Positions 1 through 12,543 are shown, counted from the first letter of the stretch. The stretch: 31,766 nt of DNA from Haplomitrium mnioides (GCA_049999725.1 JBNGIS010020496.1:1-31766); one strand, 5' to 3'. Translations and numbers: made by a program. Notes: generated from the letters alone by a model not told the origin.

Positions 1-1489
1 AGATAGGCAACCAATACTCTAGATAGAAGAGGTGTCCACCAATACTCTAGATAGAAGTACTGGGCAAGCTGTCCACCAATACTCTAAATTGGCAACCAAC
101 GCTCTAGAAAGAAGAGCTGTGCACCAATACTCCACATAGAAGTAATGGACAAGCTGTCCACCAATACTCTAGATAGGCAACCAACACTCTAACATAAAAA
201 AACCAATACTCTAGATAGAAGTAATGGACAAGCTGTCCACCAATACTCTAGAGAGGCAACCAACACTCCAAATCGAAAAGCTGTCTACCAATACTCTAGA
301 TAGAAGTAATGGACAAGCTGTCCACCAATACTCTAGATGGGCAACCAATACTCGAGATAGAAGAGTTGTCCACCAATACTCTAGATAGGCAACCAATACT
401 CTAGATGAAAGAGCTGTCTACCAATACTCTAGATACAAGTAATGGACAAGCTATCCACCAATACTCTAGAAAGGCAACCAATACTCCTGATAGAAAAGCT
501 GTCCACCAATACTCTAGATAGAAGTAATGGACAAGCTGTCCACCAATACTCCAGATGGGCAACCAATACTCGAGATAGAAGAGCTGTCCACCAATACTCT
601 AGATAGACAACCAATACTCCAGATGAAAGAGCTGTCCACCAATACTCTAGATAGGAGTGATGGACAAGCTGTCCACCAATACTCTAGATAGGCAACCAAT
701 ACTCTAGATAGAAGAGCTGTCCACCAATACTCTAGATAGGCGACCAATACTCGAGATAAAAGAGCTGTCCACCAATACTCTAGATAGGCAACCAATACTC
801 TAGATAGAAGTAATGGACAATCTCTCCACCAATACTCTAGATAGAAGAGCTGTCCACCAATACTCTATATAGAAGTATTGGACAAGCTGTCCACCAATAC
901 TCTAGAAGCTGTCAACCAATACTCTAGATAGGCAACCAATACTCGAGATAGAATAGCTGTCCACCAATACTCTAGATAGAAGAAATGGACAAGCTATCCA
1001 CCAATACTCTAGATAGGCAACCAATACTCTAACATAAAAAAACCAATACTGTAGATAGAAGTAATGGACAAGCTGTCCACCAATACTCTAGAAGCTGTCA
1101 ACCAATACTCGAGATAGAAGAGCTGTCCACCAATACTCTAGAAGCTGTCAACCAATACTCGAGATAGAAGAGCTGTCCACCAATACTCTAGATAGAAGAA
1201 ATGGACAAACTGTCCACCAATATTCTAGATAGGCAACCAATACTCTAACATAAAAAAACCAATACTTTAGATAGAAGTTATGGACAAGCTCTCCCCCAAT
1301 ACTCTAGATTGTCCACCAATAGTCTAAATAGACGTAATGGACAAGCTGTCCACCAATACTCTAGATAGGCAACCAATACTCTAGATAGAACAGCTTTCAA
1401 CCAATACTCTAGATAGAAGAGCTGTCCACCAATACTCTAGATAGAAGTAATGGACAAGTTGTCCACCAACTCTCTAGATAGGCAACCAA

Positions 1490-1870
1490 TACTCTTGATA
1501 TAAGAGCTGTCCACCAATGCTATAGATGAAAGTAATGGACAAGCTTTCCACCAATACTCTAGATAGGCAACAAATACTCTAGATAGAAGAGTTCTCCACC
1601 AATACTCTAGATATATGTAATGTTCAAGCTGTCCACCAATACTCTAGATTGGCAACCAATAATCTAGATAGAAGAGCTGTCCACCAATACCTTAGATAGG
1701 TAACCAATACTCTAATTAGAAGAGCTGTCCACCAATACTCTAGATAGGCAACCAATACTCTAAATAGAAGAGCTCTCCACCTTTCCACCAATACTCTAAA
1801 TAGGCATCCAATACTCTAGATAGAAGAGCCCTCCACCAATACTCTAGAAGTAATGGACAAGTTGTCCACC
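1490..1870. repeat. Higher-order block of the satellite, copy 1 (short)
   Basis: This block carries a series of private variants in fixed order: CTCTTGATA near 1493, the tail variant ATATATGTAATG near 1609, CTCTCCACCT near 1770 and AGCCCTCCACC near 1827. The same series recurs at 2440-3400 and 4090-5010, so these are copies of a larger duplicated segment. This copy is shorter than the other two. Boundaries are approximate. Confidence 0.6.
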
Positions 1871-2439
1871 AATACCCTAGATAGAACAGATGTCCACCAA
1901 TACTCTAGATAGGCAACCAATACTCTAGATAGAAGAGTTGTTCACCAATACTCTAGATAGAAGTTATAGACAAGTTGTCCACCAATACTCTAGATAGGCA
2001 ATCAATACTCTAGATCGAAGAGTTATCCACCAATACATTAGATAGAAGAAATGGACAAACTGTCCACCAATACTCTAGATAGGCAACCAATACTCTAGAT
2101 AGAAGAGCTGTCCACTAATACTCTAGATACAACTAATGGACAAGCTGTCCACCAATACTCTTGATAGGCAACCAATACTCTAGATAGAAGAGCTGTCCAC
2201 CAATACTCTAGATAGGCAACCTATACTCCCGATAGAAGAGCTGTCCACCTATCCACCAATACTCTCGATAGGCAACCTGTACTCTAGATAGAAGAGCTGT
2301 CCACCAATACTCTAGATAGAAGTAATGGACAAGCTGTCCACCAATACTCTAGATAGACAAGAATTAATCTAACATAAAAGAACCAATACTTTTGATAGAA
2401 GTAATTGACAAGCTGTCCACCAATACTCTAGATAGGCAA

Positions 2440-3400
2440 CCAATACTCTTGATAGAAGAGATGTCCACCAATACTATAGATGAAAGTAATGGACAAGCTG
2501 TCCACCAATTCTCTAGATAGGCAACCAATACTCTAGATAGAAGAGTTGTCCTCCAATACTCTAGATATATGTAATGGACAAGCTGTCCTCCAATACTCTA
2601 GATAGGCAACCAATACTTGAGATAGAAGAGCTGTCCACCAATACCTTAAATAGGCAACCAATACTCTAGATAGAAGAACTGTCCACCAATACTCTATATA
2701 GAAGAGTTGTCCACCAATCCTCTAGATAGGCAACCAATACTCTAGATAGAAGAGCTCTCCACCTGTCCACCAATACTCTAGATAGGCAACCAATACTCTA
2801 GATAGAAGTAATGGACAAGCTGTCCACCAATACACTAGATAGAAGAGTTGTCCACCAATACTCTAGATAGAAGTAATGGACAAGTTGTCCACCAATACTC
2901 TAGATGGGCAAGCAATACTCTAGATAGAAGAGCTGTCCACCAATACTCTAGATAGAAGTTATAGACAAGTTGTCTATCAATACTCTCGATATGCAACCAA
3001 TACTCTAGATCGAAGAGCTGTCCACCAATACTCTAGATAGAAGTAATGGACAAGTTGTCCACCAATACTCTAAATAGGCAACCAATACTCTACATAGAAG
3101 AGCTGTCCACCAATACTCTAGATAGAAGTAATGGACAAGCTGGCCACCAATACTCTAGAAGATGTCCACCAATACTCTACATAGGCAACCAATACTCTAG
3201 ATAGAAGAGTTGTCCACCAATACTCTAAATAGCCAACCAATACTCTAGATAGAAGAGCTGTCCACCAATACTCTAGATAGGAAACCAATACTCTAGATAG
3301 AAGAGCTCTCCACCTGTCCACCAATACTCTAGATAGGCAACCAATACACTAGATAGAAGAGCCCTCCACCAATACTCTAGATAAAAGTAATGGACAAGCT
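2440..3400. repeat. Higher-order block of the satellite, copy 2
   Basis: It has the ordered variants CTCTTGATA (about 2446), ATATATGTAATG (about 2563), GAGCTCTCCACCTGTCC (about 2755 and 3303), AGATCGAAGAG (about 3008) and AGCCCTCCACC followed by GATAAAAG (about 3360). Each variant has a counterpart about 1.6 kb to the right, in 4090-5010. Boundaries are approximate. Confidence 0.7.
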
Positions 3401-4089
3401 GTCCACCAATACTCTAGATAGACAAGCAATAATCTAACATAAAAGAACGAATACTTTAGATAGAAGTAATTGACAAGATGTGCACCAATACTCTAGATAG
3501 GCAACCAATACTCTAGATAGAAGAGCTGTCCACCAATACTCTAGATAGAAGTAATGGACAAGCTGTCCACCAATACTCTAGATAGGCAACCAGTACTCTT
3601 GATAGAAGAGTTGTCCACCAATACTATAGATAGAAGTAATGAACAAGATGTCCACCTATACTCTACATAGGCAACCAACACTCTAGATACAAGAGTTGTC
3701 CATAAATAATCTAGATGAAAAAAATGGACAAGCTCTCCACCAATACTCTAGATAGGCAACCAATACTCGAGATAGAAGAGTTGTCCACCAATACTCTGGA
3801 TAGGCAACCAATACTCTACATAGAAGAGCTGTCCACCAAAACTCTAGATAGAAGTAATGGACAAGTTGTCCACCAATACTCTAGATAGGCAACCAATACT
3901 CTAAATAGAAGAGTTATCCACCAATAATCTAGATAGAAGTAATGGACAAGCTGTCCACCAATACTTTCAATAGGCAACCAATACTCTACATAGAACAGCT
4001 TTCAACCAATACTCTAGATAGAAGAACTGTCCACCAATACTCTAGATAGAAGTAATGGACAAGTTTTCCACCAACTTTCTAGATAGGCA

Positions 4090-5010
4090 ACCAATACTCT
4101 TGATAGAAGAGTTGTCCACCAATACCATAGATAAAAGTAATGGACAAGCTGTCCACCAATTCCCTAGATAGGCAACCAATACTCTAGATAGAAGAGTTCT
4201 CCACCAATACTCTAGATATATGTAATGGACAAGCTGTCCACCAATACTCTAGATAGGCAACCAATACTCTAGATAGAAGAGCTGTCCACCAATACCTTAA
4301 ATAGGCAACCAACACTCTATATAGAAGAACTGTCCACCAATACTCTATATAGAAGAGCTGTCCACCAATACTCTAGATAGGCAACCAATACTCTAGATGG
4401 AAGAGCTCTCCACATGTCCACCAATACTCTAGATACGCAACCAATACTCTAGATAGAAGCAATGGACAAGCTGTCCACCAATACACTAGATAGAAGAGTT
4501 GTCCACCAATACTCTAGATAGAAGTAATGGACAAGTTGTCCACCAATACTCTAGATGGGCAAGAAATACTCTAGATAGAAGAGTTGTCCACCAATACTCT
4601 AGATAGAAGTTATAGACAAGTTTTCTACCAATACTCTAGATAGGCAACCAATACTCTAGATCGAAGAGCTATCCACCAATACTCTAGATAGAAGTAATGG
4701 ACAAGTTGTCCACCAATACTCTAGATAGGCAACCAATACTCTAGATAGAAGAGCTGTCCACCAATACTCTAGATAGAAGTAATGGACAAGCTGTCTACCA
4801 ATACTCTAGAAGTTGTCCACCAATACTCTACATAGGCAACCAATACTCTAGATAGAAGAGCTGTCCACCAATACTCTAGATAGGAAACCAATACTCTAGA
4901 TAGAAGAGCTCTCCACCTGTCCACCAATACTCTAGATAGGCAACCAATACTCTAGATAGAAGAGCCCTCCACCAATACTCTAGATAAAAGTAATGGACAA
5001 GCTATCCACC
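4090..5010. repeat. Higher-order block of the satellite, copy 3
   Basis: It matches 2440-3400 with an offset of about 1.60-1.65 kb: ATATATGTAATG near 4213, GAGCTCTCCAC near 4402 and 4906, AGATCGAAGAG near 4648, and AGCCCTCCACC followed by GATAAAAG near 4970. The offset shrinks slightly along the block, so single units have been gained or lost since the duplication. Confidence 0.7.
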
Positions 5011-8000
5011 AATACTCTAGATAGAAGAGCTGTCTACCAATACTCTAGATAGAAGTAATGGACTCGTTGTCCACCAATACTCTGGATAGGCAACCAATAC
5101 TGTACATAGAAGAGTTGTCCACCAATACTCTGGATAGAAGTAATGGACAAGATGTCCACCAATACTCTAGATAGGCAACGAATACTCTAGATAGAAGAAC
5201 TGTTGACAATTACTCTAGATAGAAGTAATTGACAAGCTGGCCACCAATACTCTAGATAGGCAACCAACACTCTAGCTAGAAGAGCTATCCACCAATACTT
5301 TAGAAAGAAGTTATGTACAAGCTGTCTTCCAATACTCTAGATACAAGTTATCGAAAAGCTGTCCACCAATACTCTAGACATGCAACCAATACTCTAGATA
5401 GAAGAGTTTTCCACGAATAATATAGAAAAAAGTAATGGACAAGCTGTCCACCAGTACTCCAGATAGGCAACCAATACTCTAGATAGAAGAGTTGTCCACC
5501 AATACTCTTGATAGGCAACCAATACTCTAGATAGAAGAGTTGTCCACCAATACTCTAGATAGGCAACCAATACTCTAGATAGAAGAGTTGTTCACCAATA
5601 CTCTAGATAGAAGTAATAGACAAGCTACCCACCAATATTCTAGATGGAAGTAATGGACAAGCTGTCCACCAATACTCTAGATAGGCAACCAATACTCTAG
5701 ACAAAAGAGTTGTCCACCAATACTCTAGATAGAAGTAATGGACAATTTGTCCACCAACTCTCTAAATAGGCAAACAATACTCTAGATAGAAGAGCTTTCC
5801 ACCAATACTATAGATAAAGAAAATGGACAAGCCGTCCACCAACACTCTAGATAGGCAACCAATACTCTAGATAGAACAGTTGTCCACCAATACTCTAGAT
5901 AGAACTTATGGACAAGCTATCCACCAATACTATAGATAGGCAACCAATACTTTAGATAGAAGAGCTATCTACCAATATTGTAGATAGAAGTTATGTACAA
6001 GATGTCCACCAACACTCTAGATAGAAGTTATGGAAAAGCTATCCACCAATACTCTAGACAGGCAACCAATACTCTAGATAGAAGAGCTTTCCACCAATAC
6101 TATAGATAAATGTAATGGACAAGCTGTCCACCAATACTCTAGATAGGCAACCAATACTCTAGATAGAGAAGTTGTCCACCAATACTCTAGATCGAAGAGT
6201 TGTCCACCAATACTCTAGATAGGCAACCAATACTCTAGATAGAACAGTTGTCCACCAATACTCTAGATAGAAGTAATAGACAAGCTGCCCACCAATATTT
6301 TGGATGGAAGTAATAGACAAGCTGTCCACCAATACTCTAGATAGGCAACCAATACTCTAGATAGAAGAGCTGTCCACCAATACCTTAGAGAGAAGTAATG
6401 GACAAGCTATCCACCAATACTCTAGATAGGCAACCAACACTCTAGATAGAAGACCTGTCCACCAATACTCCAGATAGAAGTAATGGACAAGCTGTTCACC
6501 AATACTCTAGATAGGCAACCAATACTCTAACAAAAAAAAACCAATACTCTAGATAGAAGTAATGGACAAAATGTCCACCAATACTCTAGATAGAAGTAAT
6601 GGACAAAGTGTCCACCAATACTCTAGATAGGCAACCCATACTCTAGATAGAAGAGCTATCCAGTATTACTCTAGATAGAAGTAATGGACAAGCTGTCCAC
6701 CAATACTTTACATAGAAGTAATTGACAAGCTGTCGACCAATACTCTAGACAGGCAACCAATACTCTAGATAGAAGAGCTCTCCACCAATACTCTAGATAG
6801 AAGTAATGGACAAGCTGTCCACCAATACTGTAGATAGGCAATCAGTACTCTAGATAGAAGAGTTGTCCACAAATACTCTAGATAGGAAACCAATACTCTA
6901 GATAGAAGAGTTGTCCACCAATACTCTAGATAGAAGTAATAGAAAAGCTGTCAACCAATACCCTAGATAGACAAGCTGGCAACCAATACGACCAATACTC
7001 TAGATAGAAGTCATGGAAAAATTGTCCATCAATACTCTAGATAGAAGAGATGTCTACGAATACTCTAGATAGAAGTAATGGAGAAGTTGTCCACCAATAC
7101 TCTAGATAGGCAACCAACACTCTAGATAGAAGAGCTATCCACCAGTACTCTAGATACAAGTTATGTACAAGTTGTCCACCAATACTCTAGATAGAAGTTA
7201 TGGAAAAGCTGCCCATCAATACTCTAGACAGGCTACCAATACTCTAGATAGAAGAGCTCTCCACCAATACTCCAGATAGAAGTAATGGACAAGCTGTCCA
7301 CCAATACTCTAGATGGGCAACCAGTACTCTAGATAGAAAAATTGTCCACCAATACTCGAGATAGGAAACCAATACTCTAGATAGAAGAGTTGTCCACCAA
7401 TACTCTAGATAGAAGTAAAAGACAAGTTGTCCACCAATACCGTAGATAGGTAACCAACACTCTATCATAAATAAAACAAGTACTCTAGATAGAAGTAATG
7501 GAAAAGTTGTCCACCAATACCTTAGATAGAAGTAATGTACAAGCTGTCCACCATTTCTCTAGATAGGCAACCAATACTATAGATAGAAGAGTTGTCCACC
7601 AATACCCTAGATAGAAGTAATAGACAAGTTGTCCACCAACACTCTAGATACGCAACCAATACTCTAGATAGAAGAGTTGTCCATCAATACTCTAGATAGA
7701 AGTAATGGACAAAGTGTGCACCAATACTCTAGATAGGCAACCAATACTCTAGATAGAAGAACCGTCCACCAAAACTCTAGATAGAAGTAATGGACAAGTT
7801 GTCGACCAATACTCTAGATAGGCAACCAATACTCTAGATACAAGAGTTGTCCACCAATACATTAGATAGAAGTAATGGACAAGCTGTCCACCAACACTAA
7901 TACTCTAGATAGAAGTAATGGACCAGCTGTCCACCAACACTCTAGATAGGCAACCAATTCTCTAAATAGAAGAGCTGTCCACCAATACTCTAGATAGAAG

Positions 8001-8404
8001 TAATGGACAAGCTCTCCACCAATACTCTAGATAGGCAACCAATACTCTAGATAGAAGAGCTGTCCACCAATACTCTAGATAGGCAACCATCACTCGAGTA
8101 ACAAAAGTTGTCTATCAATACTCTAGATAGAAGTAATGGACAAGCTGTCCACCAATACTCTAGATAGGCAACCAATACTCTAACATAAAAAAACCAATAC
8201 TCTAGATAGAAGTAATGGACAAGCTGTCCACCAATTCTCTAGATAGGCAACCAATACTCTAATAAAAAAAAATACTTTAGATAGAAGTAATTGACAAACT
8301 GTCCACCAATACTCTAGATAGGCAACCAATCCTCTAGATAGAAGAGCTGTCCACCAATACTTCAGATAGAAGTCATGGACAAGTTGTCCACCAATACTCT
8401 AGAT

Positions 8405-8765
8405 AAGCAACTGTACTTCGACATAAAGAAAACTAGTTCTTGGAAAAGCTATTAAAAAAGTGGAGTAGGAAAACTAGAAAACTGGCTCCCTCTAGATAGA
8501 AGTAATGGACAAGCTGTCCACCAATACTCTAGATAGGCAACCAATACTCTAGATAGAAGAGTTGTCCACCAATACTCTAGATAGAAGTAATGGACAAGCT
8601 ATCCACTAATACTCTAGATAGGCAATTGTACTTCAAAATAAAAAAAACTGGTTCCTGGACAAGCTATAAAAAAACTGGTTCTTGGACAAGTTGTCCACCA
8701 ATACTCTAGATAGAAGTAGAAAAACTGGCTACCTCTAGATAGAAGTATTGAACAAGCTGTCCACC
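8405..8765. repeat. Spacer-bearing block of the satellite, copy 1
   Basis: Here satellite units alternate with an A-rich spacer of the form CAACTGTACTTC...AAAGAAAACT...AAAACTGGCTCCCTCTAGATAG. Within the block the order is: spacer with a GGAGTAGGAAAACT piece, five ordinary units, a spacer with the doublet ACTGGTTCCTGGACAAGC and ACTGGTTCTTGGACAAG, then AAAAACTGGCTACCTC. The same order recurs at 9517-9872 and 11545-11910. Confidence 0.75.
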
Positions 8766-9516
8766 AATACTCTAGATAGAAGTAGTGGACAAGTTGTCCA
8801 CCAATACTCTAGATATGCAACCAATACTCTACATAGAAGAGTTGTCCACCAATACTCTAGATAGAATTAATGGACAAGCTGTAAACCAATACTCTAGATA
8901 GGCAAGGAATACTCTAGATAGAAGAGCTGTTCACCATAACTCTAGATAGAAGTAATCGACAAGTTGTCCACCAATACTCTAGATAGGCAACCAACACTCT
9001 AGATAGAAGAGCTGTCCACCAATACTCTAGATGGAAGTAATGGACAAGCTGTCCACCAATACTCTAGAAGTTGTCCACCAATACTCTAGATAGGCAACCA
9101 ATACTCTAGATAGAAGAGCTGTCCACCAATACTCTAGATAGGCAACCAATACGCTAGATAGAAGAGCTGTCCACCAATACTCTAGATAGGCAACCATCAC
9201 TCGAGTAACAAAAGCTGTCTATGAATACTCTAGATAGAAGTAATGGACAAGTTGTCCACCAATACTCTAGATAGGCAACAATTACTCTAACTTGAAAAAA
9301 CCAATACTCTAGATAGAAGTAATGGACAAGCTGTCCACCAATCCTCTAGATAGGCAACCAATACTCTAACATAAAAAAACCAATACTTTTGATAGAAGTA
9401 ATCGACAAACTGTCCACCAATACTCTAGATAGGCAACCAATACTCTAGATAGAAGAGCTCTCCACTAATACTTTAGATAGAAGTCATGGACAAGCTGTCC
9501 ACCAATCCTCTAGATT

Positions 9517-9872
9517 GGTAACTGTACTTCGAAATAAAGAAAACTAGTTCCTCGAAAAGCTATAAAAAAACTGGAGTAAGAAAACTAAAAAACCGGCTCC
9601 CTCTGGATAGAAGTAATGGACAAGCTGTCCACCAATACTCTAGATAGGCAACCAATACTCTAGATAGAAGAGTTGTCCACCAATACTCTAGATAGAAGTA
9701 ATGGACAAGCTATCCACTAATACTCTAGATAGGCAATTGTACTTCAAAATAAAAAAAAACTGGTTCCTGGACAAGCTATAAAAAAACTGGTTCTTGGACA
9801 AGTTGTCCACCAATACTCTAGATAGAAGTATAAAATTGGCTCCCTCTAGATAGAAGTATTGGACAAGCTGTC
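9517..9872. repeat. Spacer-bearing block of the satellite, copy 2
   Basis: It is near-identical in module order to 8405-8765, about 1111 bp away. The similarity also extends to the left (GGCAACCATCACTCGAG at about 8082 and 9189) and to the right (TAGAATTAATGG at about 8862 and 10001). The duplicated segment is therefore about 1.1 kb, roughly 8.0-9.0 kb against 9.1-10.1 kb, with one extra 28-bp unit in the right copy. Confidence 0.75.
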
Positions 9873-11544
9873 CACCAATACTCTAGATAAAAGAGCTGTC
9901 CACCAATACTCTAGATAGAAGTAGTGGACAAGTTGTCCACCAATACTCTAGATAGGCAACCAATACTCTACATAGAAGAGTTGTCCACCAATACTATAGA
10001 TAGAATTAATGGACAAGCTGTCCACCAATACTCTAGATAGGTAAGGAATACTCTAGATAGAAGAGCTGTTCACCATTACTCTAGATAGAAGTAATGGACA
10101 AGTTGTCCACCAGTACTCTAGATAGGCAACCAACACTCTTGATAGAAGAGCTGTCCACCAATACTCTAGATAGAAGTAATCGACAAGCTCTCCACCAATG
10201 CTCTAGATAGGCAAGCAATACTCTAGATAGAAGAGCTGTCCACCAATACTCTTGATAGGCAACCAATACTCTAGATAGAAGAGCTCTCCACCAATACTCT
10301 AGATAGGCAACGAATACTCTAGATAGAAGAGTTGTCCACCAATACTCTAGATAGAAGTAATGGACAAGCTGCCCACCAATATTCTAGATGGAAGTAATGG
10401 ACAAGCTGTCCAGCAATACTCTAGATAGGCAACCAATACTCTAGATAGAAGAGCTGTCCACCAATACTCTAGATAGAAGTAATAGACAAGCTGTCCATCA
10501 ATACTCTAGATAGGCAACCAGTACTCTAGATAGAAGAGTTGTCCACCAATACTTTAGATTGAAGTAATGGACAAGCTGTTCAGCAATACTCTACCAATAC
10601 TCTAGATAGATGTAATGGACAAGCTGTCCACCAATACTCTAGGTAGGCACCTGTACTTCAACATAAAAAAAAACTGGTTCCTCGACAAGCTGTCCACCAA
10701 TACTCTAGATAGAAGTAAGAAAGCTGTCTCCCTCTTCCAATACTCTTGACAGAAGAGCTCTCCACCAATACTCTATATAGAAGTATTGGACAAGCTGTCT
10801 AGAAGAGCTGTCCACCAATACTCTCGATAGAAGTAATGGACAAGTTGTCCACCAATACTCTACCATTAGTCTAGATAGAAGTAATGGACAAGCTGTCCAC
10901 TAATACTCCAGATAGGCAACTGTACTTCAACATAAAAAGAACTGGTTCCTGGACAAGCTGTCCACCAATACTCTAGATAGAAGTAAAAAAAATAGCTCCC
11001 TCTAGATAGAATTAATGGACAAGCTGTCCACCAATACTCTACGTATACTCTAGATAGAAGTAATGGACAAGTTGTCCACCAATACTCTAGATAGAAGTAG
11101 TGGACAAGTTGTCCACCAATACTCTAGATAGAAGTAATAAACAAGCTGTCCACCAATACTCTAGATAGGCAACTGTACTTCAACATAAAGAAAACTGGTT
11201 CCTAGACAAGTTGTCTACCAATACTCTAGATAGAAGTGAAAAAACTGGCTCCCTCTAGATAGAAGTAATGGACAAGCTTTCCACCAATACTCTAGATAGG
11301 CAACCAATACTCTAGATAGAAGAGCTGTCCACCAATATTCTAGATAGAAGCAATGGACAAGCTGTTCACGTATACTCTACTAATAGTCTAGATAGAAGTA
11401 ATGGACAAGCTGTCCACCAATACTCTAGATAGAAGTAATGGACAAGTTGTCCACCAATACTCTAGATAGGCAACCAATACTCTAGATAGAAGAGCTGTCC
11501 ACCAATACTTTAGATAGAAGTTATGGACAAGCTGTTCACTAATA

Positions 11545-11910
11545 CTCTCGATAGGCAATTGTACTTCAACATAAAGAAAACTAGTTCTTGGACAAGCTAT
11601 AAAAAAATTGGAGTAAGAAAACTAAAAAATTGGCTCCCTCTAGATAGAAGTAATGGACAAGCTGTCCACCAATACTCTAGATAGGCAACCAATACTCTAG
11701 ATAGAAGAGTTGTCCACCAATGCTTTAGATAGAAGTAATGGACAAGCTATCCACCAATACTCTAGATAGGCAACTGTACTTCAAAATAAAAAAAAACTGG
11801 TTCCTGGACAAGCTATAAAAAAACTGGTTCTTGGACAAGTTGTCCACCAATACTCTAGATAGAAGTAGAAAAACTGGCTCCCTCTAGATAGAAGTATTGG
11901 ACAAGCTGTC
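11545..11910. repeat. Spacer-bearing block of the satellite, copy 3
   Basis: This copy has the same order of spacer modules and satellite units as 8405-8765 and 9517-9872, including the GGAGTAAGAAAACT piece and the ACTGGTTCCTGG / ACTGGTTCTTGG doublet. It lies close to the right end of the array, just before the retrotransposon-derived sequence starts at 12045. Confidence 0.75.
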
Positions 11911-12044
11911 CACCAATACTCTAGATAGGCAACTGTACTTCAACATAAAAAATTGGTTCTTGGACAAGCTTTCCACTAATACTCAAGATAGAAGTAAAAA
12001 AACTGGCTCCTAGACAAGCTGTCCACCAATACTTTAGATAGAAG

Positions 12045-12260
12045 TAGCTAGGGGATGGCTGGCTTGTGGTGGTTAAGGTGGTAACGGTTTTGAGGAAAGA
12101 ACGTTGGAGTAGTTTAGTTTTATCCTTTTTTTTCTTTTCTTAAAAATAAATGAGCTTCTTTGTAAATCAGTCTTCTCTCCTTGGCCAACTACACCAAAAT
12201 TTCCCTCATATATACTGTTAGGGTCCAGGATGGGAGATAAAGACGCACACAAGGAGAAGC
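12045..12260 (+). repeat. Family R LTR remnant, copy R0 (truncated)
   Basis: It begins TAGCTAGGGGATGGCTGG right after a satellite unit and continues with TGTGGTGGTTAAGGTGG, a T-rich stretch, CTCCTTGGCCAACTACACC, CTCATATATACT and GGTCCAGGATGGGAG. It is collinear with 12360-12580. It stops inside the short basic ORF (ATG at 12230) at GGAGAAGCAAA, where sequence passes back into the A-rich satellite spacer. The similarity to the LTR region at about 23.05 kb is why I call it LTR-derived. Confidence 0.75.
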
Positions 12261-12359
12261 AAAAAAACTGGTTCCTGGACAAGTTGTCCACCAATACTCT
12301 AGATAGAAGTAAAAAAATTGGCTCTTGGACAAGCTGTCCACCAATACTTTAGATGGAAG
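12261..12359. repeat. Satellite units between two family R copies
   Basis: This holds an A-rich spacer (AAAAACTGGTTCCTGGACAAG) and two degenerate satellite units with the CCACCAATACT core, ending in GATGGAAG directly before the next TAGCTAGGGG junction. It shows that satellite and family R pieces are interleaved and do not simply abut once. Confidence 0.85.
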
Positions 12360-12543
12360 TAGCTAGGGGCTGGCTGGCCTGTGGTGGTTAAGGTGGTAAC
12401 GGTTTTGAGGAAAGAATGCTGGAGTAGATTAGTTTTATCCTTTTTGTCTTTTCTTAAAAGTAAATCAGCTTCCTTGTAAATCAACCTTCTCTCCTTGGCC
12501 AACTACACCAAAATTTCCCTCATATATACTGCTAGGGTCCAGG

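Larger units (their letters stand above)
1..12044. repeat. 12-kb composite minisatellite array (20/28/37-bp units)
   Basis: The whole stretch is built from a 16-bp core, CCAATACTCTAGATAG, followed by one of three tails. Tail GCAA gives a 20-bp unit, tail AAGAGCTGTCCA a 28-bp unit, and tail AAGTAATGGACA plus AGCTGTCCA a 37-bp unit. The three often run in the order 37-20-28, a composite period of 85 bp, but order and number vary. Most cores contain an XbaI-type TCTAGA. Copies differ by scattered substitutions and a few recurrent variants, for example AACATAAAAAAACC near 190, 1030, 1248, 8182 and 9370. The array is cut by the left edge, so its true length is unknown. No gene was seen in it. Open reading frames on the minus strand repeat the motif LEYWWT and are by-products of the repeat. 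Whether it is pericentromeric, subtelomeric or elsewhere cannot be told. Confidence 0.97.

Noticed and set aside
211-10266. Open reading frames on the minus strand encoding repeated LEYWWTALLSRVLV peptides
   Set aside because: They follow directly from translating the satellite, shift frame with unit number, and have no initiation context or conservation beyond the DNA repeat.
1-12044. CRISPR-like array of short repeats and spacers
   Set aside because: Spacers are not unique; they are three recurring tails, and the setting is eukaryotic.
1-12044. Steroid-receptor-like response element (inverted TGTCC with 3-base spacer)
   Set aside because: The resemblance is to an animal receptor site; plants lack these receptors, so only the dyad itself is reported.
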